A DNA stretch of 34,006 nt, taken from the NCBI RefSeq assembly GCF_016907895.1, contig NZ_JAFBCV010000023.1:1-34006 (forward strand), read 5' to 3'. The first letter of the stretch is position 1; the number at the start of each line of letters is the position of its first letter. Below are positions 15,293 to 23,020 of this stretch, one piece after another. The notes under the pieces were generated by a model. The model did no database searches and was not told the origin of the DNA. It saw only the letters and a program-made list of their open reading frames with translations. This stretch comes from Shouchella xiaoxiensis (lineage in GTDB: Bacteria > Bacillota > Bacilli > Bacillales > Bacillaceae_D). The translations under genes and the position numbers were made by a program.

Positions 15293-16585
15293 TTATCCTC
15301 TTTTGTTAATGTAAAAACGATCACTTAAGAGCAACCAGTTCTGCGGAAAGGAAAGTCCTAATTTCCAGTAGCTAATGCCTCTCAATTGATACTGTTGAAT
15401 TAAATCAAATTTTGCTTGAATTGATCGTCCATCTTCAAACCAGACTTCATGCTCCGCACCCTCGTTATCTGTATAGAAGAAGTAAGGGGCTTGTGCATCC
15501 GAATCATACTGAATGGCAACTTGATTTTCGCGCGCAATAGTAATGGCTTGCTGTGGACTGACGGCACGCGCATAGTCGCCTCCTTCAACAAAAGGTAAGG
15601 TCCAGTCATAGCCATAAAGATTTTGACCAAGCATAATCTTATCAGCTGGCATTTCGGTTAAGGCGTACTCAACAACGTCTGTAACCGGACCAATTGGTGA
15701 GACTGCTAGTGGTGGTCCACCTGAATAGCCCCATTCGTAAGTCATTAAAACGACAAAATCGACAATTTCTCCATGCGCCCGATAATCATGGGCTTCATAC
15801 CATTGGCCGGCTTGTGCCGCACTTGTTTTTGGTGCTAACGCTGTTGAAACAAGAAGACCTTCTGGGTGAAGTCTTGCTACAGCTTTACGTAAGAATTGAT
15901 TGTAAGGTTCTCTCATCGATGCCGGGAGAAACTCAAAATCAAAATGAACATCTGAAAAGCGTCCAACCCGATTTGCCTCAGCTACAATGGAATCCAATAA
16001 CGTATTTTGTAAGGCATCATTTTCTAAAACGACTTGACCTAGTTCTCCACTAAAAGCGCCATCTTCCAAGTTTGTAATGACCATCATAAGCGAGGCATTC
16101 GATTCTGCTGCAATATCAGGTAGGTCACTTAAGGGAACTTGATCGATACTGCCATCACGAGAAATTTGATAACTAAATGGAGCGAGATAGGTTAAATCAG
16201 GAGCGGTATCCCTAGCTTGAGCTAAGAGTGAATCACTAACATATCCGCCCATCGGTTCAATGTAAGCATTAGATTCTATTTCCGTTTTAGGAGCAGGAGG
16301 GAGGTAAAGCCGTAAGCCTGGCGTTAGTGTTTGATTTAATTGGATTTGATTTTGATTTGCAATTTCTTGAACAGAGATGCCAAAGCGTCTTGCAAGTAAT
16401 GTCAAAGTATCCCCCGGTTGAACAAAATAATAGCGACCATAAATCGGAATGACCAGTGTCTGACCGACAACTAGCTCATTAGGTGCGTCTAACTCATTTG
16501 CTTCTATGATCGATTGGGCTGACGTACTATATGCTTGAGAAATCCCATTTAACGACTCTCCTTGCTGTACAACATGAATTTGCAT
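15293..16585 (-). CDS. LysM-GH18 spore peptidoglycan hydrolase (YaaH/SleL-like)
   Basis: Protein of 430 residues without a signal peptide, as usual for SleL/YaaH enzymes placed in the spore from the mother cell. Two LysM modules occupy residues about 2-48 and 51-96. A GH18 barrel follows with the catalytic DxxDxDxE-type motif (DVHFDFEF), later LMTYEWGYSGG and a final SYWKLG strand. Family members act as N-acetylglucosaminidases on muramic-lactam cortex during germination. Upstream on the minus strand, TCATTCT with CATATCTA about 13-14 bases on (16624-16652) loosely resembles a sigma-E promoter, which would fit mother-cell expression, but this is weak. Confidence 0.88.
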   Translation of the reverse strand: MQIHVVQQGESLNGISQAYSTSAQSIIEANELDAPNELVVGQTLVIPIYGRYYFVQPGDTLTLLARRFGISVQEIANQNQIQLNQTLTPGLRLYLPPAPKTEIESNAYIEPMGGYVSDSLLAQARDTAPDLTYLAPFSYQISRDGSIDQVPLSDLPDIAAESNASLMMVITNLEDGAFSGELGQVVLENDALQNTLLDSIVAEANRVGRFSDVHFDFEFLPASMREPYNQFLRKAVARLHPEGLLVSTALAPKTSAAQAGQWYEAHDYRAHGEIVDFVVLMTYEWGYSGGPPLAVSPIGPVTDVVEYALTEMPADKIMLGQNLYGYDWTLPFVEGGDYARAVSPQQAITIARENQVAIQYDSDAQAPYFFYTDNEGAEHEVWFEDGRSIQAKFDLIQQYQLRGISYWKLGLSFPQNWLLLSDRFYINKRG

Positions 16586-16651
16586 CTACTTCCACACTCC
16601 CTTGTGAATGGATGACTTACTGATAGATATGCAGGAAGGGCGGATAGAATG

Positions 16652-16681
16652 AAAAAAGCCAAGAGAATTACTTCTCTTGGC
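16652..16681 (-). terminator. Terminator containing the stop codon of the small coiled-coil gene
   Basis: A perfect ten-bp stem (16658-16667 with 16672-16681) closes a four-base loop holding the stop codon (16668-16670), followed by six T in the minus direction. Confidence 0.8.
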
Positions 16682-16868
16682 CTTCTTGCAATGCGTTATT
16701 TAATTCCTTACGAACTTGGGCGATTTCATCTTCTAAGTTTATGAGCTGTTTGACAGATTGGGCAACATTTCCACCGATGGATTCTATTTTTTCAACATCA
16801 CCCTGCAGTCTAATAAAATCACTTTTTAACTCAGCTAACTGTGCTTCCAGTTCTTGAATTGTCTTCAT
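16668..16868 (-). CDS. Small coiled-coil protein of unknown function
   Basis: Charged protein of 66 residues, almost wholly helical, with two heptad stretches (about 3-30 and 38-60) split by a glycine turn (SIGGN). It resembles the small SE1832/SE1561-type proteins conserved in Bacillales, though I am not sure of the family name. A good ribosome site (GGAGGCA) lies seven bases before the ATG. Divergent from the nicotinamidase gene. The final codons and the stop are built into the terminator stem-loop. Confidence 0.75.
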   Translation of the reverse strand: MKTIQELEAQLAELKSDFIRLQGDVEKIESIGGNVAQSVKQLINLEDEIAQVRKELNNALQEGQEK

Positions 16869-16966
16869 TGAAATGCCTCCTTCTTGTTGTACTCCTTAAA
16901 ACCGTATCAAAAATGGAGGTAGTTGTACACATTTATTGTACAATGGAAGAAAAGGGAGGAATGGTC

Positions 16967-17515
16967 ATGAATAAAGCGTTGATTGTCATTGACTATACAA
17001 ATGATTTTATTGCTGATAATGGTGCTTTAACGGTAGGTGAGCCTGGACAAAAAATTGAATCAGCTATCTTGGAAAAAGTAAATCAATTCCACCAAGAGCA
17101 AGAGTTCATTGTGTATGCGGTAGATATACATGAAGAGAATGATCCGATGCACCCTGAAACGAATTTATATCCGCCTCATAATATTCGTCAGACAAAAGGT
17201 CGAGAGCTCTATGGAAAAGTGAAAGATCAATATGACATGATTAAACAGAAATCCCATGTGGTTTGGCTTGATAAAACACGGTACTCAGCCTTTGTTGGAA
17301 CAAATTTAGATTTAATTTTGCGTGAAAGAGGCATTAATGAAGTTCATCTTGTTGGTGATGTGACTGATATTTGTGTGTTACATACTGCCGTGTACGCCTA
17401 TTCACTTGGCTATAAAATAACCATTTATAAAGAGGCAGTAGCGAGTTTTGATCAGGTCGGTCATGAATGGGCTTTGCGCCATTTCGAGAATGCTCTCGGT
17501 GCCACAATTAAATAA
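16967..17515 (+). CDS. pncA: Nicotinamidase, isochorismatase-like family (PncA/YueJ-like)
   Basis: Cytoplasmic hydrolase of 182 residues that would turn nicotinamide into nicotinate for NAD salvage. The cysteine-hydrolase triad is D9, K103 and C136, the last in TDICVLHTA; metal ligands expected for PncA are present at D53, H55 and H71. The sequence closely follows my memory of B. subtilis YueJ, including HEENDP, YPPHNI and GHEWALRHF. GGGAGGA precedes the ATG at 16967; a longer frame starting 42 codons earlier overlaps the divergent gene and is rejected. Confidence 0.85.
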   Translation: MNKALIVIDYTNDFIADNGALTVGEPGQKIESAILEKVNQFHQEQEFIVYAVDIHEENDPMHPETNLYPPHNIRQTKGRELYGKVKDQYDMIKQKSHVVWLDKTRYSAFVGTNLDLILRERGINEVHLVGDVTDICVLHTAVYAYSLGYKITIYKEAVASFDQVGHEWALRHFENALGATIK

Positions 17516-17518
17516 AGC

Positions 17519-17549
17519 AAAAGAGAGCCTGCGTAGAAGCTCTCTTTTT
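17519..17549. terminator. Terminator between nicotinamidase and ymaB-like gene
   Basis: A ten-bp stem (17519-17528 with 17539-17548) with a ten-base loop is followed by T5 on plus. It ends the nicotinamidase transcript and may also stop the convergent ymaB-like transcript. Confidence 0.72.
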
Positions 17550-17567
17550 ATAGATATGAATACATCT

Positions 17568-18188
17568 CTATTTTTTTAAGATATCAACAACAAATTGAGA
17601 CCATGTTTCTAATCGATTATACGTTTCATCGGTTAGTAAGTCTTCTAATGTAATCCAATTACCAGCTAACTGATTTGTTTCTCTAACGGAAACTTCAGCG
17701 TCTTCTTCCAAATCTAATACAGATAAGATCCCAATATGGACGCGTCCAACTTCGTTTTCATCATCGTTAATTAATCCAATGGTTTTCATTGCTTTTTTCT
17801 TGTTTTTATCAAAGAAAAGTTCTTCATGTAATTCTCGTTCAGTGTTTGCTTCCAGCATATCCGTGAAGCTTGATGAGGAAACGGCATTCATATGGCCACC
17901 AAATCCAATTGATAATTTCTGATGGAGACGGGATTCTCCGCCGCCTTTTAGGCGCTCATAAGAGTAAATTTCATTGCCTCTACGTATAACAACGTAAGGA
18001 ATTGGTTGCTTGTAAGCCGGATCTTCCTCGGCATTTCCACGACGCATCTCACTGAAATGGCGATTAATTCGGTTCATAATGGTAGCTACTTTTTCATGTC
18101 CGCTCGCTACACCTTGAAAAGAGAGTGTTTCATTATGAAAAACATGTTTACGAGGTGCAACAACGATCATTTCATCCATTTTTCCCAC
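17568..18188 (-). CDS. ymaB: Nudix-like protein following the nrd operon (YmaB-like)
   Basis: Protein of 206 residues. A Nudix-type signature is visible around residues 110-130: GFGGHMN, then after a stretched loop the helix ending RELHEEL with the metal-binding glutamates. The loop between the glycine and the helix is longer than in the standard GX5EX7REUXEEXGU. The start is read as GTG at 18188, because AGGAGG lies eight bases upstream; this gives almost the length of B. subtilis YmaB (205), which also follows nrdI-nrdE-nrdF. The product may handle a nucleotide, but no activity can be read. It has its own promoter and a hairpin leader. Confidence 0.75.
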   Translation of the reverse strand: MGKMDEMIVVAPRKHVFHNETLSFQGVASGHEKVATIMNRINRHFSEMRRGNAEEDPAYKQPIPYVVIRRGNEIYSYERLKGGGESRLHQKLSIGFGGHMNAVSSSSFTDMLEANTERELHEELFFDKNKKKAMKTIGLINDDENEVGRVHIGILSVLDLEEDAEVSVRETNQLAGNWITLEDLLTDETYNRLETWSQFVVDILKK

Positions 18189-18206
18189 AATTGGTTCCTC
18201 CTGACG

Positions 18207-18230
18207 AAAAAAGTGACTTAAAGTCACTTT
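18207..18230 (-). promoter_or_regulatory. Terminator-like hairpin in the ymaB leader
   Basis: A perfect eight-bp stem (18210-18217 with 18223-18230), five-base loop and a T run in the minus direction lie between the ymaB promoter and its ribosome site. Being downstream of the promoter, it would act as an attenuator; it may also be a second stop for nrdF read-through. Confidence 0.6.
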
Positions 18231-18243
18231 GCTTAACCTGTAT

Positions 18244-18272
18244 ATTATCATATACTGTCCCTTGCAGCGCAA
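18244..18272 (-). promoter_or_regulatory. Putative promoter of the ymaB-like gene
   Basis: On the minus strand TTGCGC (18267-18272) and GATAAT (18244-18249) are 17 bases apart, between the nrdF terminator and the leader hairpin. Confidence 0.5.
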
Positions 18273-18294
18273 GTGGATATTATTGTTTACATGG

Positions 18295-18322
18295 AAAAAG
18301 AGCAGGTGTTAAACCTGCTCTT
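18295..18322 (-). terminator. Terminator of the nrd operon overlapping the end of nrdF
   Basis: A perfect ten-bp stem (18298-18307 with 18313-18322) and five-base loop are followed by T5 in the minus direction. The nrdF stop codon (18309-18311) lies in the loop, and the last codons (Glu-Gln-Val) form the 5' arm. Confidence 0.82.
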
Positions 18323-19313
18323 GCGTTACTTTTGCTTGAGGTTCTGGAAAAAAGAAATCGTCATCTCGAAGTGGTTCAACAGTCGCTTTCTTATACCCAT
18401 TTCCTTTCATTGAGAAGAAATCATGGGATTTCGTTTTTGTATTTAAACCATTTAAGACAATCGGGTTAATTTCTTCATCTTCATAGTAAGGATCAAACCC
18501 AAGATTCATTAAGGCTTTATTGGCATTGTAGCGAATAAACTTTTTTACATCATGTGATAAACCTACTGGATCATAAAGCTCTTCCGTATAAGCTAATTCA
18601 TTTTTATAGAGGTCTTTCAGTAAATCGAGTGCATACTCTCTTAGTTCGCTTTGCGTTTCAGGTGTTTGTTTATTGTAGATCTCTTGGGCAAGTAGACCAA
18701 TATACACGCCGTGAATCGCTTCATCACGTAGAATTAAGTTAATAATCTCGCCACTCTGCATTAGTTTTCCTTGTCCATAAAAATAAAGCGGGTAGTAAAA
18801 GCCGCTATAAAATAAGAAGCTTTCAAGATAGACGGAAGCAACCATTGCTTTAAACAGCGAGATCTCGTCTCCAGAGCGAATCGATTTATAGATGGAAACA
18901 ATGGTATTGGCTTTTTTCTGTAAACGCGGATTCTCTTTCACCCATTCAAACACATCGTTAATTTGCTCAGTAGTTGCAAGCGTCATAAAGATATTCGAAT
19001 AAGACTTCGCATGAACGGCATTTTCCATCATTGCCATAAAGTTTAAGACCGCTTTACGCTGATGTCCTTCTACATGTTCAGCGACTATTGGCATACCTGT
19101 ATTGCCTTGTTCTGTGTCAAGTAGCGTTAAGCCAGCAAGAACTTTCATAAACGTATCTTTTTCAGCAGCTGAAAGATACTTCCATGTGAGAAGGTCACCG
19201 TTTAAGGCAACCTCCTCTGGAAGCCAGAATTGTTTCACGTTCTGGTTATAAAACATTTGTGTAAAATCATCTTCATGCTTGGACCAATTGGCCGCATCGT
19301 ATACGTGTGTCAT
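18309..19313 (-). CDS. nrdF: Class Ib ribonucleotide reductase, beta subunit
   Basis: Radical-bearing subunit of 334 residues that works with NrdE to make deoxynucleotides. Expected metal ligands and radical tyrosine are present: D66, E97, H101 and Y105, then the [15 protein letters not shown] region and RDEAIHG with the second Glu/His pair. It is nearly collinear with B. subtilis NrdF; only the tail after the DDDFFF stretch is longer. AAAGGAG lies seven bases before the ATG at 19313; the GTG two codons earlier overlaps that site. The gap to nrdE is 36 bases. Confidence 0.96.
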   Translation of the reverse strand: MTHVYDAANWSKHEDDFTQMFYNQNVKQFWLPEEVALNGDLLTWKYLSAAEKDTFMKVLAGLTLLDTEQGNTGMPIVAEHVEGHQRKAVLNFMAMMENAVHAKSYSNIFMTLATTEQINDVFEWVKENPRLQKKANTIVSIYKSIRSGDEISLFKAMVASVYLESFLFYSGFYYPLYFYGQGKLMQSGEIINLILRDEAIHGVYIGLLAQEIYNKQTPETQSELREYALDLLKDLYKNELAYTEELYDPVGLSHDVKKFIRYNANKALMNLGFDPYYEDEEINPIVLNGLNTKTKSHDFFSMKGNGYKKATVEPLRDDDFFFPEPQAKVTQEQV

Positions 19314-19349
19314 AAGCACTCTCCTTTATATTGAAACGAAATAATCCGC

Positions 19350-21461
19350 TTAGACTACACAAGAAAGGCAGTTATCTTGGCCCGTGTCTTTTGTGCGTGC
19401 ATAGTAGATCGTTTTGATCCCTTTATGGTGTGAATAAAGGTCAATTCGGTTTAAATCTCGTGTTGTCATTGTGTCTTTTAAGAATAATGTAAAGCTAATT
19501 CCTTGATCGATATGCTGCTGGATCGTCGCAATCATATCAACAACTTTAAACATATCCATGTCATAAGCTTCTTTAAAGAAGAACCAGTTGCTCGCATCAA
19601 GACCAGGCATTGGGTAATACGTTTTTGAATTGCCGTACGTTCTTTCTTCAATTCGTTCCATAATAGGCATAACGCTCGCCGTTGCTGATTGAACATAAGA
19701 GATTGAACCAGTAGGAGCGATGGCCAAGCGATAGCTATGGTACAAACCGTGCTCAGAAACAAAGGCTTTTAGCTCTCGCCAATCTTCTTTTGTCGGAACA
19801 AACATTCCATCAAACAACGCTTGTACATTTTCATATTGCGGTGTGAAATCTTGTTCTACATATTGACTGAAGTATTCACCAGTAGCATAGGTGCTTTCTT
19901 CATAGCCATAGTACGTTTCTTGACGGTCTCTTGCAATCTCAGCCGAACGTTTAATGGAGAAGAAGTTCATCGCCATGAAGAATGTGTTAGCAAAATCACG
20001 CGCTTCAGGACTCTCATATGGAATATGCTTTTCAGCTAAGTATCCGTGTAAATTCATTGCCCCAAGACCAATTGATTTCATTTTCTGGTTCCCACGACGA
20101 ACAGCAGGAGCATTTGTGATGTTTGTTGATTCAGATACACGAGTAAGGGCATCCGTTGCTAGAGCGACTGTCTTTTCAAGCGATTTGTTTTTCATGACGT
20201 TCATAATATTAATGGAACCTAGGTTACAAGAAATGTCTAAACCAACGTCATCTTCTTGATCGTAATCCGTGTACGTTGAAACTTTTGATGCTTGTAGAAT
20301 CTCAGAACATAAATTTGAAAACTTCACATTACTAATATGATTGTTGGCATGAGCTTTGTTTACATTGTCAGCAAACATGATATATGGATACCCTGATTCG
20401 GAACGCAGAATGGCTAGTTTTTGGAACAAGCGTCGCGGGTTGATTTTCTCTTTACGAACGCATGGGTCGTCAACAAGCGTGTCATACATTTCGTCCATAT
20501 TCATTTCATCGAGATGTTCACCATAGGCTTTGAAAACTGTATGAGGGTAAAATAAATAAGCATCTTTATCTTCACGCATCAACTCAATGAATTTATCAGG
20601 GATAACAACGCCGATAGATAATGTTTTCACTCGAACATCTTCATCAGCAGAAATTTTTCTTGTATCTAAAAAGTCATTAATGTCAGCATGGAAAATGTTT
20701 AAATACGCAGCACCGGATCCTTGACGTTGACCCATTTGATCGGCATAGCGGAAGGCGTTATCAAGCAGTTTCATAACGCCAACAACCCCTTTAGTCGCAT
20801 TCGCTACATCTTTAATCGCTTCGCCTTTCGCACGGAGTTTCGATAAATTAAGAGCGACACCACCGCCTAATTTCGAAAGCTGCATTGAAATGTCCACGGC
20901 GCGACTAATATCGTTTAGAGAATCATTAATTTCGAGTAAGAAACAAGAAACAAGTTCGCCACGGCGCTTACGTCCTGCGTTCAAGAATGTTGGTGTTGCA
21001 GGTTGAAATTCTTGAGAAATCATAGAGCTAACGAGCGCTTTCGCTTTTTCGATATCACCATTTCCGAAAAAGAGGGCGACGATTGCGACACGATCTTCAT
21101 AGCGTTCAAGGATTTTGCTTTTATCATTTGTTTTGAGGGCATAGTCATTGTAAAATTTAAAAGCACTCATAAAAGAAGGAAAGCGGAATTTTTTGTTGTA
21201 AGCCACATTCATAACTTCTTTAATTTGATCCATTGTATAAAGCTCGAGTAAGTTTTCTTCGTAATAATCATTTTCAATCAGGTATTCCATTTTTTCTTCT
21301 AAATCATGAAAGAAAACGGTATTCTGATTTACGTGATCTACAAAGTAGCTATGTACAGCATCTTTATCCTTACTGAATTGATAGCTGCCGTCTTTTGAAA
21401 TCATGAGCTCATTGTTAAGCTGAACCCACTTTGGTACTTGATGTTGTGTTGATGTTGTCAA
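19350..21461 (-). CDS. nrdE: Class Ib ribonucleotide reductase, alpha subunit
   Basis: Catalytic subunit of about 703 residues. Key features are the redox cysteine in ELVSCFLLE, the finger-loop cysteine region NLCSEILQ and SCNLGS, the radical-relay tyrosines near the C terminus, and the C-terminal CLSC pair re-reduced by NrdH-type redoxins. The start is read as TTG at 21461: AGGGGG lies nine bases upstream, and the protein then begins MTTSTQHQVPKW, closely matching the 700-residue B. subtilis protein; an ATG 12 codons earlier has no support. It overlaps the nrdI end by 47 bases. No intein or intron is present. Confidence 0.95.
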   Translation of the reverse strand: MTTSTQHQVPKWVQLNNELMISKDGSYQFSKDKDAVHSYFVDHVNQNTVFFHDLEEKMEYLIENDYYEENLLELYTMDQIKEVMNVAYNKKFRFPSFMSAFKFYNDYALKTNDKSKILERYEDRVAIVALFFGNGDIEKAKALVSSMISQEFQPATPTFLNAGRKRRGELVSCFLLEINDSLNDISRAVDISMQLSKLGGGVALNLSKLRAKGEAIKDVANATKGVVGVMKLLDNAFRYADQMGQRQGSGAAYLNIFHADINDFLDTRKISADEDVRVKTLSIGVVIPDKFIELMREDKDAYLFYPHTVFKAYGEHLDEMNMDEMYDTLVDDPCVRKEKINPRRLFQKLAILRSESGYPYIMFADNVNKAHANNHISNVKFSNLCSEILQASKVSTYTDYDQEDDVGLDISCNLGSINIMNVMKNKSLEKTVALATDALTRVSESTNITNAPAVRRGNQKMKSIGLGAMNLHGYLAEKHIPYESPEARDFANTFFMAMNFFSIKRSAEIARDRQETYYGYEESTYATGEYFSQYVEQDFTPQYENVQALFDGMFVPTKEDWRELKAFVSEHGLYHSYRLAIAPTGSISYVQSATASVMPIMERIEERTYGNSKTYYPMPGLDASNWFFFKEAYDMDMFKVVDMIATIQQHIDQGISFTLFLKDTMTTRDLNRIDLYSHHKGIKTIYYARTKDTGQDNCLSCVV

Positions 21462-21807
21462 TGGAATAGACCCCCTGTGTAAACGTGTGAACATCATTTG
21501 ATGTTCCGCTTAACTCGAATGTATGAATAATAGGTACGCCATAAGTATCGGCAATTGTATGAGCGCTCCTTGCAAAACGATCGCCCCAGATGCGGTTTCC
21601 GCTCGCAGCAACGCCTTTAAGCCAACCATGGTTGTTTTCTAAGAAGTGACGGGTTTTAGCGGAAAGATCGCCAAAGCCAGTTGTGTACGTAATAAGAATA
21701 AATGGCTCGTCCACTTCTGTGTCCTTCGTAATTTGCTCACAATGAAGTGAAAGTTTCTCTGTAAAGCGCTTGACATTGCCTGTTCTGGAATCAAATAAAA
21801 TTTTCAT
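21415..21807 (-). CDS. nrdI: Flavodoxin-like NrdI activase of class Ib reductase
   Basis: Flavoprotein of 130 residues that supplies the oxidant for building the Mn-tyrosyl radical of NrdF. The FMN-binding loop SRTGNVKRF follows the first strand (MKILFD), and the TYTTGFGD loop and GNRIWGDRF segment are as in other NrdI proteins. The ATG at 21807 was chosen because the product starts like known NrdI and GGAG lies eleven bases upstream; 53 extra codons upstream run through the promoter and operator. First gene of the nrd operon. Confidence 0.94.
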   Translation of the reverse strand: MKILFDSRTGNVKRFTEKLSLHCEQITKDTEVDEPFILITYTTGFGDLSAKTRHFLENNHGWLKGVAASGNRIWGDRFARSAHTIADTYGVPIIHTFELSGTSNDVHTFTQGVYSIDNINTTSSTKVGSA

Positions 21808-21842
21808 TGGCAGTTCAACTCCAGTACGTAATGGTCTAGATA

Positions 21843-21892
21843 TAATACCACATATGGTAGACGATAAACGGAAAGAAATCAACATATTGATT
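21843..21892 (-). promoter_or_regulatory. nrd promoter covered by two NrdR-like boxes
   Basis: On the minus strand TTGATT (21877-21882) and TACCAT (21854-21859) are 17 bases apart; an alternative extended -10, TGGTATTAT, lies just after. Two dyads overlap these elements: TACC-N6-GGTA centred at 21852.5 and ATCAA-N4-TTGAT centred at 21884.5, both with a CATAT core. Their centres are 32 bases apart, about three helical turns, as in known paired NrdR boxes (consensus ACACWATATATWGTGT). Matches to the consensus are partial. Confidence 0.65.
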
Positions 21893-21946
21893 CTATCCCC
21901 AACCTGTGGGCAAACGCGAAAACCGTGACCCCGTATAGGCTTAAGC

Positions 21947-21955
21947 TGTGGATAA
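21947..21955 (-). promoter_or_regulatory. DnaA box upstream of the nrd promoter
   Basis: The minus strand reads TTATCCACA, the perfect DnaA box, about 65 bases upstream of the -35. A weaker copy, TTGCCCACA (21905-21913), lies between them. DnaA is known to control nrd transcription in other bacteria. Confidence 0.55.
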
Positions 21956-21978
21956 CGAATTCTCAACGTTTTTTCGAC

Positions 21979-22011
21979 AAAAAACAGCGCCCTGCCAAAA
22001 AAGCAGAACGC
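21979..22011 (-). terminator. Terminator downstream of the SGNH gene
   Basis: A nine-bp stem with two G-U pairs (21987-21995 with 22003-22011) is followed by a T-rich tail in the minus direction. It insulates the nrd operon from the gene upstream. Confidence 0.68.
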
Positions 22012-22067
22012 CCCCCATTATATCGAATTTAGCAGAAATGAAAAGAGATTAAACCTATCACGTAAGC

Positions 22068-22859
22068 TTATGAATCAATAAAAAATTCGAGAAACGCGTC
22101 AGCCCATAATTGCTGCCCATCATCATTGGGTTTTCCATTTGTTAATAGAAGATCACGCTCAGCTGGCTCTTCTGGCCAGTAAGGCCAGTGATCAAAATAA
22201 TGAACTGGTAAAGAGTCTGCTTGTTGATTCAATGCGTTGATTTGAATCGGATAAAAACTAGCTTGGACTAATGGATTTGAAGGAACGAGAATAATTTCTA
22301 GTTCAGGTAATTCATTCTTTAAATCAGTGAAAAACTCATTTAAGTATTCAACAGATTCCTGCGGTGGAATCGTTTCTGCGTGTGAATTATCATTCAACGT
22401 TAATGACTCTGCGATAAGAATAGTCGGCTCGGCTTCAATAATGTCATCCAGCCATTTATCCGTTACATTTGACGATATCGTGTCACTGTCAACAATGACT
22501 AAGTCGGTTTGAATAGCCAAAGGGTCAATTGCAGCTGAGGTTTCTTCCATCACAATCTCCGGCCACCCCTGACCAGACCCAGTGCTTTCAAGTGAATCGG
22601 ATCCAAAAAAGAGGACATGGTGCTCTTGTTGATCATTCAATTGAAGAAAATTTCCTAACCAACCTTGTTCATAAATCTCAATATCAGTTCCTTCGTCCTG
22701 CTGTTGTTCTTCTTGGTTCGTAGAAGCAGTTGAAGTAGGACTTGTTCGATTTACAGCTTGATTAGCAATTTCTTCAACTTGATTCTGATAATAAAAATGG
22801 CTAAAAATAATTCCAGCTAAACTTAAGACAATTAAAAGCGGAAATACGGTTTTTTTCAC
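22068..22859 (-). CDS. Membrane-anchored SGNH-hydrolase-like protein, probably degenerate
   Basis: Protein of 263 residues with an N-terminal anchor (residues 5-22), a Ser/Thr/Glu-rich spacer (about 30-62) and an extracellular domain. The first SGNH block appears as LFFGSDSLES followed by GQGWPE, where a serine could be nucleophilic. The C-terminal block, normally D-x-x-H-P-N, reads NGKPNDDG, so the catalytic histidine is absent at the usual place. The start is a GTG at 22859 with AAAGGA upstream. It lies divergent from the wall-polymer cluster and could modify or bind a surface glycan; a non-catalytic role is possible. Confidence 0.72.
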   Translation of the reverse strand: MKKTVFPLLIVLSLAGIIFSHFYYQNQVEEIANQAVNRTSPTSTASTNQEEQQQDEGTDIEIYEQGWLGNFLQLNDQQEHHVLFFGSDSLESTGSGQGWPEIVMEETSAAIDPLAIQTDLVIVDSDTISSNVTDKWLDDIIEAEPTILIAESLTLNDNSHAETIPPQESVEYLNEFFTDLKNELPELEIILVPSNPLVQASFYPIQINALNQQADSLPVHYFDHWPYWPEEPAERDLLLTNGKPNDDGQQLWADAFLEFFIDS

Positions 22860-23020
22860 AAAAAAACGTCCTTTCTGACAAATATCTACAATCTATTATA
22901 AGCATGGTTAACAAACTTAGAAAGAGTTAATGATAAAAGTGTTAAATTTTTATGTTATTATGACTCTTGGAGAAATGGAAACAGCTGTTGTTTGTGTTAA
23001 AGGTGAAGGAGATTATGTAA

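Noticed and set aside
19350-21461. Possible intein or intron in nrdE, as found in some Bacillus phage and prophage copies
   Set aside because: The reading frame is uninterrupted and the length of about 703 residues equals that of the ordinary chromosomal enzyme.
21808-21966. 53-codon N-terminal extension of NrdI
   Set aside because: It would pass through the promoter and NrdR-like boxes, and known NrdI proteins start at the MKILFD-like strand.
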